From Lachnospiraceae bacterium (GTDB lineage: Bacteria > Bacillota > Clostridia > Lachnospirales > Lachnospiraceae), in NCBI GenBank assembly GCA_017465095.1, contig JAFTWX010000074.1, forward strand, positions 24,040-88,039: a DNA stretch of 64,000 nucleotides. The letters are read 5' to 3'. The first letter of the stretch is position 1; every line of letters begins with the position of its first letter. The translations under genes were made by a program, and so were the position numbers. This document shows, piece by piece, positions 17,631-26,464 of this stretch. Below the pieces are notes generated by a model. That model saw only the letters and a list, made by a program, of their open reading frames with translations. It made no database searches and had not been told where the DNA came from.

Positions 17631-17911
17631 TATCTGAATAATTTGCCCAAAATGGACTCTCCTTTTCCGCCGTAATTATTTACATCCGAATAAGTAAGCG
17701 AATCTATTTTCCCTTCGATATCCACCTCACCCTTTTCCAGGGTCAACCGGTTAACATGCAGATCACTTCCTTTGATCATCAGCATCCCCTGGTCTGTTTC
17801 CAAAAGAATCTCCGACAGATCAAAGGATAACACATCCGAAACTCCGCTGACGAGACAGGTTCTCCGGTTTGTCATCATAATTTTGTGAGCGCGCTGCTTG
17901 ATTTCCTCCAT
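17630..17911 (-). CDS. yabP: Sporulation protein YabP
   Basis: 93 residues with the chosen start. YabP is a small soluble sporulation protein with a YabP/YqfC fold, required for cortex formation. Recognisable features are RTCLVSGVSDVLSFDLSEIL and the ITxTDQGxLxIKGxxLHVxxLxLExGxVxIEGxI pattern (here ETDQGMLMIKGSDLHVNRL), ending in LTYSD. ATG 17911 is used because GGGAGGAA precedes it; the frame runs eight codons further upstream without a site. Stop and the next start overlap by one base. Confidence 0.92.
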   Translation of the reverse strand: MEEIKQRAHKIMMTNRRTCLVSGVSDVLSFDLSEILLETDQGMLMIKGSDLHVNRLTLEKGEVDIEGKIDSLTYSDVNNYGGKGESILGKLFR

Positions 17912-17998
17912 AAATGTTCCTCCCATTCCTATCATTTAGCACAGAGTACGTTATCTAAATATATGAATACGATTGCGCATTTATGAAAAAATGTCCCG

Positions 17999-18238
17999 CT
18001 ATACATAGCGGAACATTTCTTTTGCTTCTTCCTTGCGGACTGTTTCCTGCACAGCCACAACCTCTACTTTTACTTCTTTGTCCCCGAAACTGATTGTAAT
18101 CTCGTCGCCGACTTTTACTTCCGTTCCGGCCTTAGCTACCTTGTCGTTGATCTTAACACGCCCTGCATCACAGGCCTCATTTGCAACGGTGCGTCTTTTG
18201 ATAAGACGCGATACTTTTAAATATTTGTCAAGTCTCAT
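17999..18238 (-). CDS. rqcP: S4-domain RNA-binding protein RqcP (YabO)
   Basis: 79 residues, essentially one S4 domain: MRLDKYLKVSRLIKRRTVAN then DAGRVKINDKVAKAGTEVK and VGDEITISFG. RqcP acts with RqcH at stalled 60S-like (50S) ribosomal complexes, supporting alanine tailing of aborted nascent chains. ATG 18238 follows AAAGGAA; an upstream in-frame Met at 18271 lies inside the hup terminator and is rejected. It is the normal neighbour of hup and yabP in spore formers. Confidence 0.93.
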   Translation of the reverse strand: MRLDKYLKVSRLIKRRTVANEACDAGRVKINDKVAKAGTEVKVGDEITISFGDKEVKVEVVAVQETVRKEEAKEMFRYV

Positions 18239-18251
18239 GGTATTCCTTTCA

Positions 18252-18287
18252 CAAAAAAAGCTGTAACACATCTGTGCTACAGCTTTC
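18252..18287 (-). terminator. Terminator after hup
   Basis: AAAGCTGTAGCAC / GTGTTACAGCTTT hairpin (one G-T pair) with a 4-base loop and a T run on the minus strand, between hup and rqcP. The high-level hup message would end here with some readthrough. Confidence 0.88.
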
Positions 18288-18298
18288 GTTTACTCTAA

Positions 18299-18574
18299 TT
18301 AAGCGTTTACTAAATCTTTTAATGCTTTACCAGCTTTGAATTTAGGTGCTTTAGAAGCAGCGATTTTCATCGGTGCGCCACTCTGTGGGTTTCTTCCTTC
18401 TCTAGCTGCTCTTTCAGATACTTCAAATGTACCGAATCCTACTAACTGGATTTTTCCACCTTTCTTTAATTCTTCAGAAACAACATCTGTGAAAGCTTTT
18501 AATGCGTTTTCTGTATCTTTCTTTGATAATCCTGCCTGATCAGCCATAGCTGCAACTAATTCTGCTTTGTTCAT
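18299..18574 (-). CDS. hup: DNA-binding protein HU
   Basis: 91 residues, the standard length. HU is a dimeric nucleoid protein that bends DNA. MNKAELVAAMADQAGLSKKD starts the helical dimerisation body, VGFGTFEVSERAAREGRNPQ forms the saddle strands and the arm, and FKAGKALKDLVN the end. Codon choice is visibly biased (AAAGCTTTT, GGTGCG, TCTTCT type codons), as expected for an abundant protein. Start ATG 18574 with GAGGAGG upstream. It has its own strong promoter and terminator. Confidence 0.97.
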   Translation of the reverse strand: MNKAELVAAMADQAGLSKKDTENALKAFTDVVSEELKKGGKIQLVGFGTFEVSERAAREGRNPQSGAPMKIAASKAPKFKAGKALKDLVNA

Positions 18575-18649
18575 TTTGAACTCCTCCTCTTATTACTGAG
18601 TATTTTATTTTATTTGCCATTTCTCTCTCTTGGGAAATGCCTAATACTA

Positions 18650-18678
18650 TTTATATCCCTTTTTCCCCTTGTTGTCAA
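18650..18678 (-). promoter_or_regulatory. Sigma-A promoter of hup
   Basis: TTGACA (18673-18678) and TATAAA (18650-18655) with 17-base spacing, 76 bases before the hup ATG. Confidence 0.78.
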
Positions 18679-18710
18679 GGAAAAAAAGGCATTTTTCAAG
18701 GTTTTTTGGA

Positions 18711-20045
18711 CTACTCTTCCTTTTCTAAACTGGAGAAAGAATATCTGACATCTTTGTCAGTATCATCCACTTCAAGAGAGTAACTCCTTGTGACATAACC
18801 ATTCTTGCGCACCGACACGGTGTAAGTACCGCTTTTTTTTGCAAAATCCGTCGGAATCACACCAATGTACTTTCCATCCACATAAAGTTCGGCACCTTCC
18901 GGCGCATCAATATACACCTTATTTCCGTCGCCGGAAGGTGTAGCAACCGCATGGTTACCGCTGACAGTATCTTTGTCGTCTTTATCGTCCGGCTCTTTGT
19001 CGTCATCGGATTCTTCCTGTTTTTCTTCCATATCAATGCTGATATTGGCCATCTCCTGACCGACCTTGATATAGCGCGAAAGAGTGCTGTAGCCTTCCGC
19101 AGTTACCTCAATATGATGTATTCCGTAGGAAAGGTTTACCACACCGCTGTAATCCGTCTCCTGACCGTCAATCTTCAAAACTGCCCCCGACGGATTGATT
19201 GTGAACACAATACCGCCCACCTTGTCCTCATCCTGATCTTTCGGAATCAGATCCGAAACATCTACCTGAGTCTCTTCGTTCGCTTCGACAGAAATCTGCT
19301 TTGTCCCGGAAATATCGTCACAGGAAATAAGCATGTCATAGGATCCTGCCGGAACAACCAAAAGCATATCCTTCTCGACCTTCTTTATAATCGACTGGCT
19401 AAGTTCAACCCATCCTCCTTCAAACGGTTCCGCATTGATCAAACGCACATAACCGTGTCCGTTGGAAATTGTAATGCTTTTAATCGTATGATCTGTGCTC
19501 GTAACACGAAGCGTATCCACCTCGTTGATATCCATGAGTGTAAAAACCTCTCCGCCTATCAGAACCGGCGCTCCGTCGTCAATGGCATATTGTTCCCCGT
19601 TCATCTCGAAGGTAAGCGCCCTGCGGTTGATTGCAAAGGACGTCACATCCTCCGTTACCACAGCGGACTTGTCCAGCCATATATTCTTGGCCTTTTTCTC
19701 GTCTTTGATAAACGTAACTTCCGCTATATCCCCCTCCGTCAGCTGTCCGACAACAAGCTCCTCATCATATCTGCTCTTAATCCCCGTGGAATTGTCATAG
19801 GATAAGGTATAACTTTTCCCGACAGAACTATTATAAAATGTAATTTTCTGTTTCGCTTCATCTATTTTCTGAATCACCGCCCGGTCCAGAGAATCCGCCA
19901 GCGGAATCTTTGCTTCACTCTCCGGAAACAATTCCTGCTGCACTTCGGTCTCCTCCGGCCCTGTTGTGCCCTGGCCGCTCAACCCGCAGCCGCACAGGCA
20001 AAAAACAGCGCAGAAAATAAAGAGCCGCATGAAATATTTCTTCAT
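18711..20045 (-). CDS. PEGA-domain lipoprotein
   Basis: 444 residues. Starts MKKYFMRLFIFCAVFCLCGC with a lipobox ending at C20, so it should be a lipid-anchored surface protein. A beta-rich region fills about 40-260. Two PEGA modules follow: one at about 275-340 (INPSGAVLKIDGQETDYSGV then YGIHHIEVTAEGY) and one near the end (YIDAPEGAELYVDGKYIGVI then SGTYTVSVRKNGY), separated by an acidic Glu/Asp/Lys linker. PEGA modules are surface beta domains thought to bind peptidoglycan or proteins. ATG 20045 has AAGGAAG upstream; an earlier in-frame Met 11 codons before is rejected. It is 36 bases downstream of the CotS-like gene, probably cotranscribed. Confidence 0.85.
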   Translation of the reverse strand: MKKYFMRLFIFCAVFCLCGCGLSGQGTTGPEETEVQQELFPESEAKIPLADSLDRAVIQKIDEAKQKITFYNSSVGKSYTLSYDNSTGIKSRYDEELVVGQLTEGDIAEVTFIKDEKKAKNIWLDKSAVVTEDVTSFAINRRALTFEMNGEQYAIDDGAPVLIGGEVFTLMDINEVDTLRVTSTDHTIKSITISNGHGYVRLINAEPFEGGWVELSQSIIKKVEKDMLLVVPAGSYDMLISCDDISGTKQISVEANEETQVDVSDLIPKDQDEDKVGGIVFTINPSGAVLKIDGQETDYSGVVNLSYGIHHIEVTAEGYSTLSRYIKVGQEMANISIDMEEKQEESDDDKEPDDKDDKDTVSGNHAVATPSGDGNKVYIDAPEGAELYVDGKYIGVIPTDFAKKSGTYTVSVRKNGYVTRSYSLEVDDTDKDVRYSFSSLEKEE

Positions 20046-20081
20046 TTGCAGTCTTCCTTTCTGCGCTAAGTATAGCATACA

Positions 20082-21080
20082 CTATCTGCATGTTTCCAGC
20101 CATTTATTTAAAAAGAGCTGTCTTTTCTCTTCCTTCTCCTCAAAGGATGCAAGCTTCTCCTGCTGTCTTCTTGCGGGTACAGACTTTCTCCGGTTCAGGT
20201 AGCCGTTGGCAATTTTCCAAAATTTTTCAGGATATAGAAATCTTGCATAAAGGTAACTTTTTTCTTCCCGTTCCAGCGGAATCACCTCTTCATATCCTTT
20301 CAACATTTCTTCCGCCATCACATAGGACCAGTTATTTTTCTCCAAGATTTTCCTCATAAACAGATAAACATCCTTTAATTGCAGATGTGCTCCCATCTTT
20401 TCGAAATTGATAAAAGCCACTTTCTTTCCGGTCAAAAGAGTATTATGCTGCGTGCAGTCACCGTGAACCAACATTTTTTCCTTCACCTGCATATCACGGA
20501 GTTTTACCAGACAGGATTCGTCCAGAAAGGAGCAAGCCACCGCCGCCTGCTCCAAATACCTGTCATAGGATGCAAGAAAGGCAAGTTCAAACTCTTCTTT
20601 TCTCGGACTTTTACGGATATAATTTCTGGTACGGACAATCTCCGCCGTACGCCTCCCGAAATCCTCCTGCAAATCATCCGGTTTGTAAAAATCATCCGGT
20701 CTATCCGGCAAATTGATATTCCTCATGGCAAGATGCAGTTCGGCAAGAGCACGTGACGCAGCCCTGCATTCTTCCCGGCTTGACACATCACACTCTCTTC
20801 CCTCTACATATTTTTTTACGATGTATTTTTTCCCTTCATAGTCACTGCAAAAAAGCTCTTCCTCCGCCGTTCGCACAATCAAATCCAGCGGACCGTCATA
20901 CCTTTCCGCCACTTTCAAAAGCACCATTTCCTCCAGCTGCAGGTGGTCCTGCGGACCGTTATATTCCATCAAGGCAACTGTGCCTTTGTCGGTTTCCGCA
21001 ATAATTGCACCTCTGCCTTTTCTTGTTTTTTCTATAATAAAATCATATTTTTCAAATAAGGAAACTGCTCTGTCATTCAT
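20082..21080 (-). CDS. CotS-family spore coat-type kinase-like protein
   Basis: 332 residues, aminoglycoside-phosphotransferase-like fold as in the CotS/YutH spore coat proteins. An N-terminal lobe carries YIVKKYVEGRECDVSSREEC at about 95-115, then AASRALAELH. The catalytic loop is LVHGDCTQHNTLL, with HGD and N retained, but the metal-binding DFE/DFD motif reads INFEKM, so the Asp is replaced by Asn. Many coat proteins of this family are probably not active kinases, and this change fits that view. It lies downstream of cca's terminator in opposite sense of importance to no known operon, and is followed by the PEGA lipoprotein gene. Role in the spore coat is inferred from family only. Confidence 0.78.
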   Translation of the reverse strand: MNDRAVSLFEKYDFIIEKTRKGRGAIIAETDKGTVALMEYNGPQDHLQLEEMVLLKVAERYDGPLDLIVRTAEEELFCSDYEGKKYIVKKYVEGRECDVSSREECRAASRALAELHLAMRNINLPDRPDDFYKPDDLQEDFGRRTAEIVRTRNYIRKSPRKEEFELAFLASYDRYLEQAAVACSFLDESCLVKLRDMQVKEKMLVHGDCTQHNTLLTGKKVAFINFEKMGAHLQLKDVYLFMRKILEKNNWSYVMAEEMLKGYEEVIPLEREEKSYLYARFLYPEKFWKIANGYLNRRKSVPARRQQEKLASFEEKEEKRQLFLNKWLETCR

Positions 21081-21124
21081 AAAAAAACCCCTTCATAAGA
21101 TGTCTTATTTATCTTATGAAGGGC
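21081..21124 (-). terminator. Terminator after cca
   Basis: CCTTCATAAGAT / ATCTTATGAAGG hairpin followed by seven T on the minus strand, between cca and the CotS-like gene. Confidence 0.92.
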
Positions 21125-21128
21125 CTCA

Positions 21129-22457
21129 TTAAAAAATGCTCTTTGATGCAATTTGAAGTAGTTTTTCTTTTTCATTTTGGGTCGGATCCGCTATTACCGT
21201 CTCCAAAAGCTCTTTGAGCATCTCTCCCAGCTGCGGTCCCGGCTTCATACCGAGCGCAATCAAATCCTGCCCGGTAACTGCCAAATCCTTCATTTGGAAA
21301 CAATCTCCCTGCTTTTTGATCTGCTCATATATTTCCCGTAACTCTGAAAGCTCAGCCAGTTTCTCCTCCCTTTGATAGGTGCTCTGCGCCAGAGTATCTG
21401 CTTTTTTTACTTCCAGGAGCATCAAAAACAATTCTTCGCCGAGCTCATTCAATGCCTTTCTGACACCTTTGGCATTGGCACTGATTTTATGGTCATGCCA
21501 GTAGGTGAGTTTTTTTACTTTAAACAATGTGTCATTGTCGAATTTGAGCTGTCTCAGTATGGTTTTTGCATAGTCTTCCGAAACAGTTGCATGTCCGTGA
21601 AAATGATCCGTTCCATCGTCATCTGTCGTCTTTGTATCCGGTTTTCCCATGTCATGAAACAGCATTGTGAGTCTGAGCACTTTGTCTGCCCCGGTCTGTT
21701 CCATCGCATGCACGGTATGCATACCGACACTGTATGCATGGTGCGGATTGTTCTGCTCCGTCTCCATCATGCGGTCAAACTGTGGCATAATCACGCCTGT
21801 GATACCGGATTCATAAAGTACACACATATGCTCCGGATGATCGGAAACAAGGAGTTTTACAAGCTCTGTCTGGATTCTCTCCGCACTGATGTTTTTAAGA
21901 TTCTGTGCCATATCTTTTATGGCCGACAGCGTTTTCTCCTCGATGGCGTAGCCAAGCTGTGCTGCAAAACGAACCGCACGCATCATACGAAGAGCATCTT
22001 CCGTAAAGCGCTCCTTCGGGTCACCCACCGCACGGATGATTCCTTTTTCTAAATCCTGTATTCCGCCGAATTCATCCACCAATCCGTTCTTTTCATTATA
22101 AGCCATGGCGTTGATGGTAAAATCCCGCCGTTTTAAATCTTCCACCAGATTTGCCGTAAAAGTGACTTCCTTCGGATGACGGCTGTCCTCATACTCTCCG
22201 TCCACCCGGTATGTTGTTACCTCATATCCGACATGATGCATCATAACCGTCACGGTACCATGCTGGATTCCCGTATCAATCGTGCGCGGAAACAGTTCCT
22301 TCACCTGCTCCGGAAGCGCGCTGGTGGTAATATCCCAGTCATTTGGCGCCTTCCCAAGCAGACTGTCCCTGACACATCCGCCGACTGCATAGGCCTCGTA
22401 ACCGGCTTCTTCCAATGTATGAATAATCTTAGCTACGTCTTGTGGTAAGGTTATCAT
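21129..22457 (-). CDS. cca: CCA tRNA nucleotidyltransferase with HD domain
   Basis: 442 residues. Adds or repairs the CCA end of tRNAs, needed here since both tRNA genes in the window lack encoded CCA. Class II signature: AYAVGGCVRDSLLGK and the catalytic DWD in NDWDITT, then RRDFTINAMAYN and the head/neck element RFTEDALRMMRAVRFAAQLG. An HD domain follows (VLRLTMLFHDMGKPDT with FHGHATVS), giving possible phosphohydrolase activity. The C-terminal helices end KLLQIASKSIF. Start ATG 22457 with AAAGGACC upstream. It is 20 bases after the anion permease gene and may be cotranscribed with it. Confidence 0.95.
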   Translation of the reverse strand: MITLPQDVAKIIHTLEEAGYEAYAVGGCVRDSLLGKAPNDWDITTSALPEQVKELFPRTIDTGIQHGTVTVMMHHVGYEVTTYRVDGEYEDSRHPKEVTFTANLVEDLKRRDFTINAMAYNEKNGLVDEFGGIQDLEKGIIRAVGDPKERFTEDALRMMRAVRFAAQLGYAIEEKTLSAIKDMAQNLKNISAERIQTELVKLLVSDHPEHMCVLYESGITGVIMPQFDRMMETEQNNPHHAYSVGMHTVHAMEQTGADKVLRLTMLFHDMGKPDTKTTDDDGTDHFHGHATVSEDYAKTILRQLKFDNDTLFKVKKLTYWHDHKISANAKGVRKALNELGEELFLMLLEVKKADTLAQSTYQREEKLAELSELREIYEQIKKQGDCFQMKDLAVTGQDLIALGMKPGPQLGEMLKELLETVIADPTQNEKEKLLQIASKSIF

Positions 22458-22477
22458 GGTAGGTCCTTTCCTTTAAA

Positions 22478-23611
22478 TTAGTAAAAAATAAAATACCCCA
22501 GTATAAAAATACCCAAACATGCCAGATTCATGGCCGTAAAGGTAAGCATATAGGCCCCTCTTTTTTTCGGGTAAGCCTTGGCAAACGCTTTGTAGGAAAT
22601 AAGGCTCGCCATGGAAGCAATAAGCGTTCCGAGTCCACCGATGTTTACACCGATAAGAAGCGAAGTAATGTCCGATGTGAAGCCCGAAAGCAAAAGCGCC
22701 GCCGGTACATTGCTGATCACCTGGCTTGTAAGCACAGCCACTATAAATTCCCTGCCCTGCATCCAGCCTTCCAGAAGTCCTGCCACACTTTCCATATTCC
22801 CCATATTTCCGACAAAAATGAAGAATCCGGAAAAAGTCAGCAGCAGACAATAATCCACTTTACAAAGTGTCTTTCTGTCCGCAAACAGCACGACCGGAAT
22901 CGTTATCAGCAGTGCAACGGCAAATGAAATCACATCCGCCACAACAAGAATACTCACGAAAAACAATGCGACATATATCCCGGTAAGCACAACCCGTTTC
23001 CTCGTCCAGTATTGTACCGCCGGAAAAGTGATTCCTTCCATAGTCTCTCCCTTTGTTATCCAAAGACAACTCAGCGCCAAAAGCAACAGGGAAACAATCC
23101 ACGCCGGAAACATGATTCCCAGAAACTGTCCGAGAGAATATCCTGCATAATCATACAAATATAAATTTTGTGGGTTTCCGATCGGCGTCAGCATGCTGCC
23201 GAGATTGGCCGCTATCGTCTGAAGCACAATGACAGCAATCATCTTATTTTCTTTTCCTGCCATGCGCAGCACTTCGACAGCAAACGGTACAAAAGTGATA
23301 AGTGCCACATCATTGGTAATCAACATAGAACTGAAAAAACATAAAAACACAAGGATAAAAACAACCTGCGAAAAGGATTTGACTTTTCGCATCAAAACAC
23401 TTGCGATACCGGAAAACACACCGAGTCTTTTCAGCCCTTCCATCACAATCATCAGGCAGAGCAAAAGCGAAAGCACATGCCAGTTCATATAATCTGCATA
23501 CGCAGCAGAAGGCGCAACAAAAAACATGGAAGCCACCGCCAGACATACCGCTACGGTAAGCACCACCTCTGCCTTGATAAAATCAACTATTTTTTTCATC
23601 TGTCTTTTCAC
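22478..23611 (-). CDS. Anion permease of the ArsB/NhaD/CitMHS (SLC13-like) superfamily
   Basis: 377 residues, about ten TM segments. The pattern SSMLITNDVALITFVPFAVE in the first half and SNVPAALLLSGFTSDITSLL in the second are the paired membrane re-entrant motifs of the ion transporter superfamily (citrate, arsenite, Na+/H+ members). Another marker is NLGSMLTPIGNPQNLYLY. The substrate cannot be named. The translated start is the GTG at 23611, with GAGGAG only three bases away; the in-frame ATG four codons later has a longer, 15-base gap, so the exact start is uncertain. It is shorter than classical CitMHS carriers (about 430). Confidence 0.85.
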   Translation of the reverse strand: MKRQMKKIVDFIKAEVVLTVAVCLAVASMFFVAPSAAYADYMNWHVLSLLLCLMIVMEGLKRLGVFSGIASVLMRKVKSFSQVVFILVFLCFFSSMLITNDVALITFVPFAVEVLRMAGKENKMIAVIVLQTIAANLGSMLTPIGNPQNLYLYDYAGYSLGQFLGIMFPAWIVSLLLLALSCLWITKGETMEGITFPAVQYWTRKRVVLTGIYVALFFVSILVVADVISFAVALLITIPVVLFADRKTLCKVDYCLLLTFSGFFIFVGNMGNMESVAGLLEGWMQGREFIVAVLTSQVISNVPAALLLSGFTSDITSLLIGVNIGGLGTLIASMASLISYKAFAKAYPKKRGAYMLTFTAMNLACLGIFILGYFIFY

Positions 23612-23626
23612 AAACTCCTCAAGTCC

Positions 23627-24613
23627 TTACTGTGCAAAAAACGCATCAATTCCGTTGGCGATACCCTCCGCTAACTTTTGCTGATACTCTGCTGTGGCCA
23701 TATTGGTATCTTCTGTCGGATTAGTCATATATCCCATCTCAACGATGGTGACAGGAACCTGACACCAGTTGATTCCGCTCATCGTATCCGTTTCCCATAC
23801 ATACTGCTTCTTGCAACCGGTAGCAGTCACTAACTGATCGAGCACATGGTCGGAAAGACTGCGGCTTTTCTCATAAATGGCCGGTGTGTAAGGATTGGAT
23901 GCTGTCGGACAGATTGTCATCGCCCCGTTCACACCGGGATCCTCACTTCCGTTGGCGTGTATGCGCACAAAAGCCTCTGCACCCGCATTGTTGGCAATGG
24001 CTGCCCTTTCACTATTACTCATATTTACATCGTTGGTCTCCCTTGTCATGATTACCTCATAACCGCGGCTGACCAATATATCTCTCAGTTTTAGGCCAAC
24101 CTGAAGATTCAACTCATATTCCGCAAGCCCCGTTGTACGTCCGCTTGTTCCGCCGGTTACTTTTGCTTTCATCTCGGCTGCGCCCGGACCGATCGGTTCC
24201 TTCTCGCTATTACCCTTTGTCTGGTGCCCCGGATCAATGGCTATCAAGTGACCTCCCGTCACCTGCGCGGTTTCTTCCTGTTGCTCTTCCTGCTGCAATT
24301 CTTCCTCTGCCGGTTCCCCAGTTTCTTCTTCCGAAGATTCATCCGTAGCTGACTCCTCATTTTCTTCTTCCGGTTCCGCCGTCTCCTGCGAAGTCTCTGC
24401 CTCAAATTCGTCATCTGTCGGAATCTCTTTCATATCCATCTCCGATTCTGTTTCCGCCGGTTCCTCCGGCTGCACCGTCTCCTCAACACTTGATTCTGTG
24501 ACCTGCACAGTTTCTGTTTGTACATCATCGGCCCGTCCGCATCCGGCCATGCAAAATAGTAAGCATATGCTAACTATTATAATTGTAATGTAATTCCGTT
24601 TTCTTTTAGCCAT
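23627..24613 (-). CDS. N-acetylmuramoyl-L-alanine amidase (Amidase_3), lipoprotein
   Basis: 328 residues. A signal peptide with a lipobox-like end (CMAGC, C25) predicts lipid anchoring, although M at -3 is off consensus. Residues 30-120 are a very acidic Glu/Thr linker. The zinc amidase domain fills about 122-326, with ligands in IDPGHQ, the second in GLAEYELN, and RIHANG, and the catalytic Glu in [10 protein letters not shown]. It cleaves the amide between MurNAc and L-Ala in peptidoglycan. The gene starts 37 bases inside the upstream metallopeptidase gene, with a clear AAGGAG site located within that gene. Confidence 0.92.
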   Translation of the reverse strand: MAKRKRNYITIIIVSICLLFCMAGCGRADDVQTETVQVTESSVEETVQPEEPAETESEMDMKEIPTDDEFEAETSQETAEPEEENEESATDESSEEETGEPAEEELQQEEQQEETAQVTGGHLIAIDPGHQTKGNSEKEPIGPGAAEMKAKVTGGTSGRTTGLAEYELNLQVGLKLRDILVSRGYEVIMTRETNDVNMSNSERAAIANNAGAEAFVRIHANGSEDPGVNGAMTICPTASNPYTPAIYEKSRSLSDHVLDQLVTATGCKKQYVWETDTMSGINWCQVPVTIVEMGYMTNPTEDTNMATAEYQQKLAEGIANGIDAFFAQ

Positions 24614-25185
24614 TTTCTGTACTCCTTATAATCCGGTATAACATTCTCCACCTGCTTCCAAAACCGCGGAGAATGATTCATTTCTATCAAGTGACACAGC
24701 TCGTGCACCACCACATAATCCAGTACCTTCGGCGGTGCCAGCATCAATTTCCAGTTAAAGGACAATGTCCCTTTTGAGCTGCAACTCCCCCAACGGGTTT
24801 TCTGGTCCGCAATGCGGATTCTTTCATAGGTGACCCCCAGAAGCTGCGCATAATAATCTGCCCGCTTCGGAATATATTCCTTGGCCGCCTGACGGTAACG
24901 CTTTTCAAGCCCCGCCCGTTGCTCAGGCGTGTATTTGCTCTCACTCAGCGCCGCCTGCTGACTTCGAATCCGTTTTCTTTGTTTTTGAAGTTCTATCTTT
25001 TCAAAAATCCAATCCTGCTTTTCCCGGACCATAGTTTCTGCTGTCCGCACGCTTCCACGCAACGGTATCCGGACACTGACCTGTCCTTCTTCATTTATCA
25101 CAATCCCGTAGCTCCTGCGTTTCGAGCGAATGACAGCACAGCTCACCCGCCTTCCGTCCGGTGCCTGCAGCTTTATTTCTTCCAT
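24577..25185 (-). CDS. YgjP-like (DUF45/M48-type) metallopeptidase
   Basis: 202 residues. The C-terminal half holds the zinc site [16 protein letters not shown] (HExxH and the downstream H) preceded by [20 protein letters not shown], the family's hallmark. The N-terminal third is a beta domain ([18 protein letters not shown]). YgjP/YfhB-like proteins are soluble cytoplasmic proteins; proteolytic substrates are unknown, and a UTP pyrophosphatase activity has been proposed for the E. coli member. Start ATG 25185 with AAAGGG. It overlaps its upstream neighbour by 13 bases and its downstream amidase by 37, so the three genes form a tight operon. Confidence 0.9.
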   Translation of the reverse strand: MEEIKLQAPDGRRVSCAVIRSKRRSYGIVINEEGQVSVRIPLRGSVRTAETMVREKQDWIFEKIELQKQRKRIRSQQAALSESKYTPEQRAGLEKRYRQAAKEYIPKRADYYAQLLGVTYERIRIADQKTRWGSCSSKGTLSFNWKLMLAPPKVLDYVVVHELCHLIEMNHSPRFWKQVENVIPDYKEYRKWLKENGITLQL

Positions 25186-25538
25186 AACGACCCTTTCTTC
25201 GTACGCCTCAGCATCTCATCGTATTGACGGTACATTTTCTGTACTCCGTTTTCCAACAGATAGTAATGCATAATGTAAGGAATCAAAAGCACCAATATCG
25301 CCGCAAACAAAAGAAGCAATCCCGGCTGAAAATTCATGACAAGTGCCACAAAAATCATAAATCCAAAGATAGCAAATGCTAACGTTACAAGCAGATGCAC
25401 CAGTCTTTCATGCATAAAAAAATCAATTTGAATCAGGTGTTGTTTTATGAGCTCATCATAATCCGTCTCCTGCTTCTGCTCATCCTCTGCCAGAAGCTTG
25501 TCTATGTAATCCATGTAATTAACAATCCTGTTTTTCAT
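25173..25538 (-). CDS. Small two-TM membrane protein, function unknown
   Basis: 121 residues. A charged, helical N-terminus (YIDKLLAEDEQKQETDYDEL) is followed by two adjacent hydrophobic segments at about 45-66 and 70-92, and a basic tail ([13 protein letters not shown]). I cannot link it to a named family. RBS GAAGGAA before ATG 25538. It overlaps the metallopeptidase gene by 13 bases and starts 16 bases after the next upstream gene's stop, so it belongs to the same operon. Confidence 0.75.
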   Translation of the reverse strand: MKNRIVNYMDYIDKLLAEDEQKQETDYDELIKQHLIQIDFFMHERLVHLLVTLAFAIFGFMIFVALVMNFQPGLLLLFAAILVLLIPYIMHYYLLENGVQKMYRQYDEMLRRTKKGSLWKK

Positions 25539-25554
25539 GAAATTCCTTCTTTCT

Positions 25555-26370
25555 TTAACGTGCTCTTGCGCTCAGACAGGCAACAATATCATCCCTGTAT
25601 TTTTCATGATTCGGCATTCCTCCGCCGATCCCTCCGGTTTTCGGCAAAATTAGCTTAAAGTAACTTCCGTTTTTCATTTTCAGAACACAATTCAACGAAC
25701 CTGCCATACCCTTTTTTACATCGCAGCTTTGAATATCCTCCAAACGGAAACACTTTCCGACATCCCGAAGACGAATCGCCTCCGTCACCAATTCTATTTC
25801 ATCCAATGATTTTACCGGTTTCTTATCAAACTCATACATATATCGATTTTCCTGACAATCCGCCACAATAAAATAGTTTTGTGTCACAGAGATATACAAA
25901 TCATACATGGAATATTTTGTTTTGCTCACCGTCACGATTTCACCGTTTGCCTCCGGTAACAACTCGTCCTCGGTAAGAACGCAGTCTTTAAACGCACAAG
26001 TCACCGAAGATTCCTTTACTGCTGCATGAATTCCCGCAAGCATTGTCTCCCCGTCAGGTATGTATTTTTCAAGTGCCCTGCGCATATTTGCTTCCACAAA
26101 AATGTCTCTTGGATCTGTGGCCTGCGTACCGCCTTTACTTTTCTTCCCTGCAATATAAGCCGGCAACGCATGTCCAAAAGTAAGAACCAAAAAGAATATT
26201 CCTACAAGAACGGCAATCTGCGAAAGCTGCACAATGGTTTTATCTACCGGATTCATTCCTTTCGACATGAAAAAAAGATACGCAAAGACACCAAAGCATA
26301 TCAATGATACTACAAAACCGAAAAGTACTCGGCCAAGTCCGCTGTTTTTATTGTTGCTTCCGTAACTCAT
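25555..26370 (-). CDS. Two-TM membrane protein with a PH-like C-terminal domain, function unknown
   Basis: 271 residues. Two membrane segments lie near the N-terminus (about 13-34 and 47-72), then a basic linker and a soluble region of about 190 residues. The region contains YDLYISVTQNYFIVADCQEN and a final part CVLKMKNGSYFKLILPKTGG, beta strands reminiscent of the PH-like domains that many small Firmicutes membrane proteins carry. Start ATG 26370 (AAAGGAG upstream) is preferred over the frame-opening Met 14 codons earlier. It heads the minus-strand run 26370 to 23627 and lies just after the ackA terminator. Confidence 0.72.
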   Translation of the reverse strand: MSYGSNNKNSGLGRVLFGFVVSLICFGVFAYLFFMSKGMNPVDKTIVQLSQIAVLVGIFFLVLTFGHALPAYIAGKKSKGGTQATDPRDIFVEANMRRALEKYIPDGETMLAGIHAAVKESSVTCAFKDCVLTEDELLPEANGEIVTVSKTKYSMYDLYISVTQNYFIVADCQENRYMYEFDKKPVKSLDEIELVTEAIRLRDVGKCFRLEDIQSCDVKKGMAGSLNCVLKMKNGSYFKLILPKTGGIGGGMPNHEKYRDDIVACLSARAR

Positions 26371-26410
26371 AAAAAACTCTCCTTTGTCTAAATCATTATA
26401 TTTTATTTTC

Positions 26411-26460
26411 AAAAAACATCGAAAAGGGCAGAACGCACAATACGTGTCTGCCCTCGATGC
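26411..26460 (-). terminator. Terminator after ackA
   Basis: GGGCAGACACG / CGCACAATACG-side complement forms a stem (GGGCAG/CTGCCC core) extended by CATCGA/TCGATG, followed by a T run on the minus strand. Confidence 0.85.
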
Positions 26461-26464
26461 CTAT

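Noticed and set aside
17740..17760. Second copy of the CCGGTTAAC palindrome inside yabP
   Set aside because: Only a half match (CAACCGGTTAAC) within coding sequence; judged coincidental.
18951..19805. 284-residue plus-strand open frame opposite the PEGA lipoprotein gene
   Set aside because: Antisense to a protein with signal peptide and two PEGA domains; no RBS.
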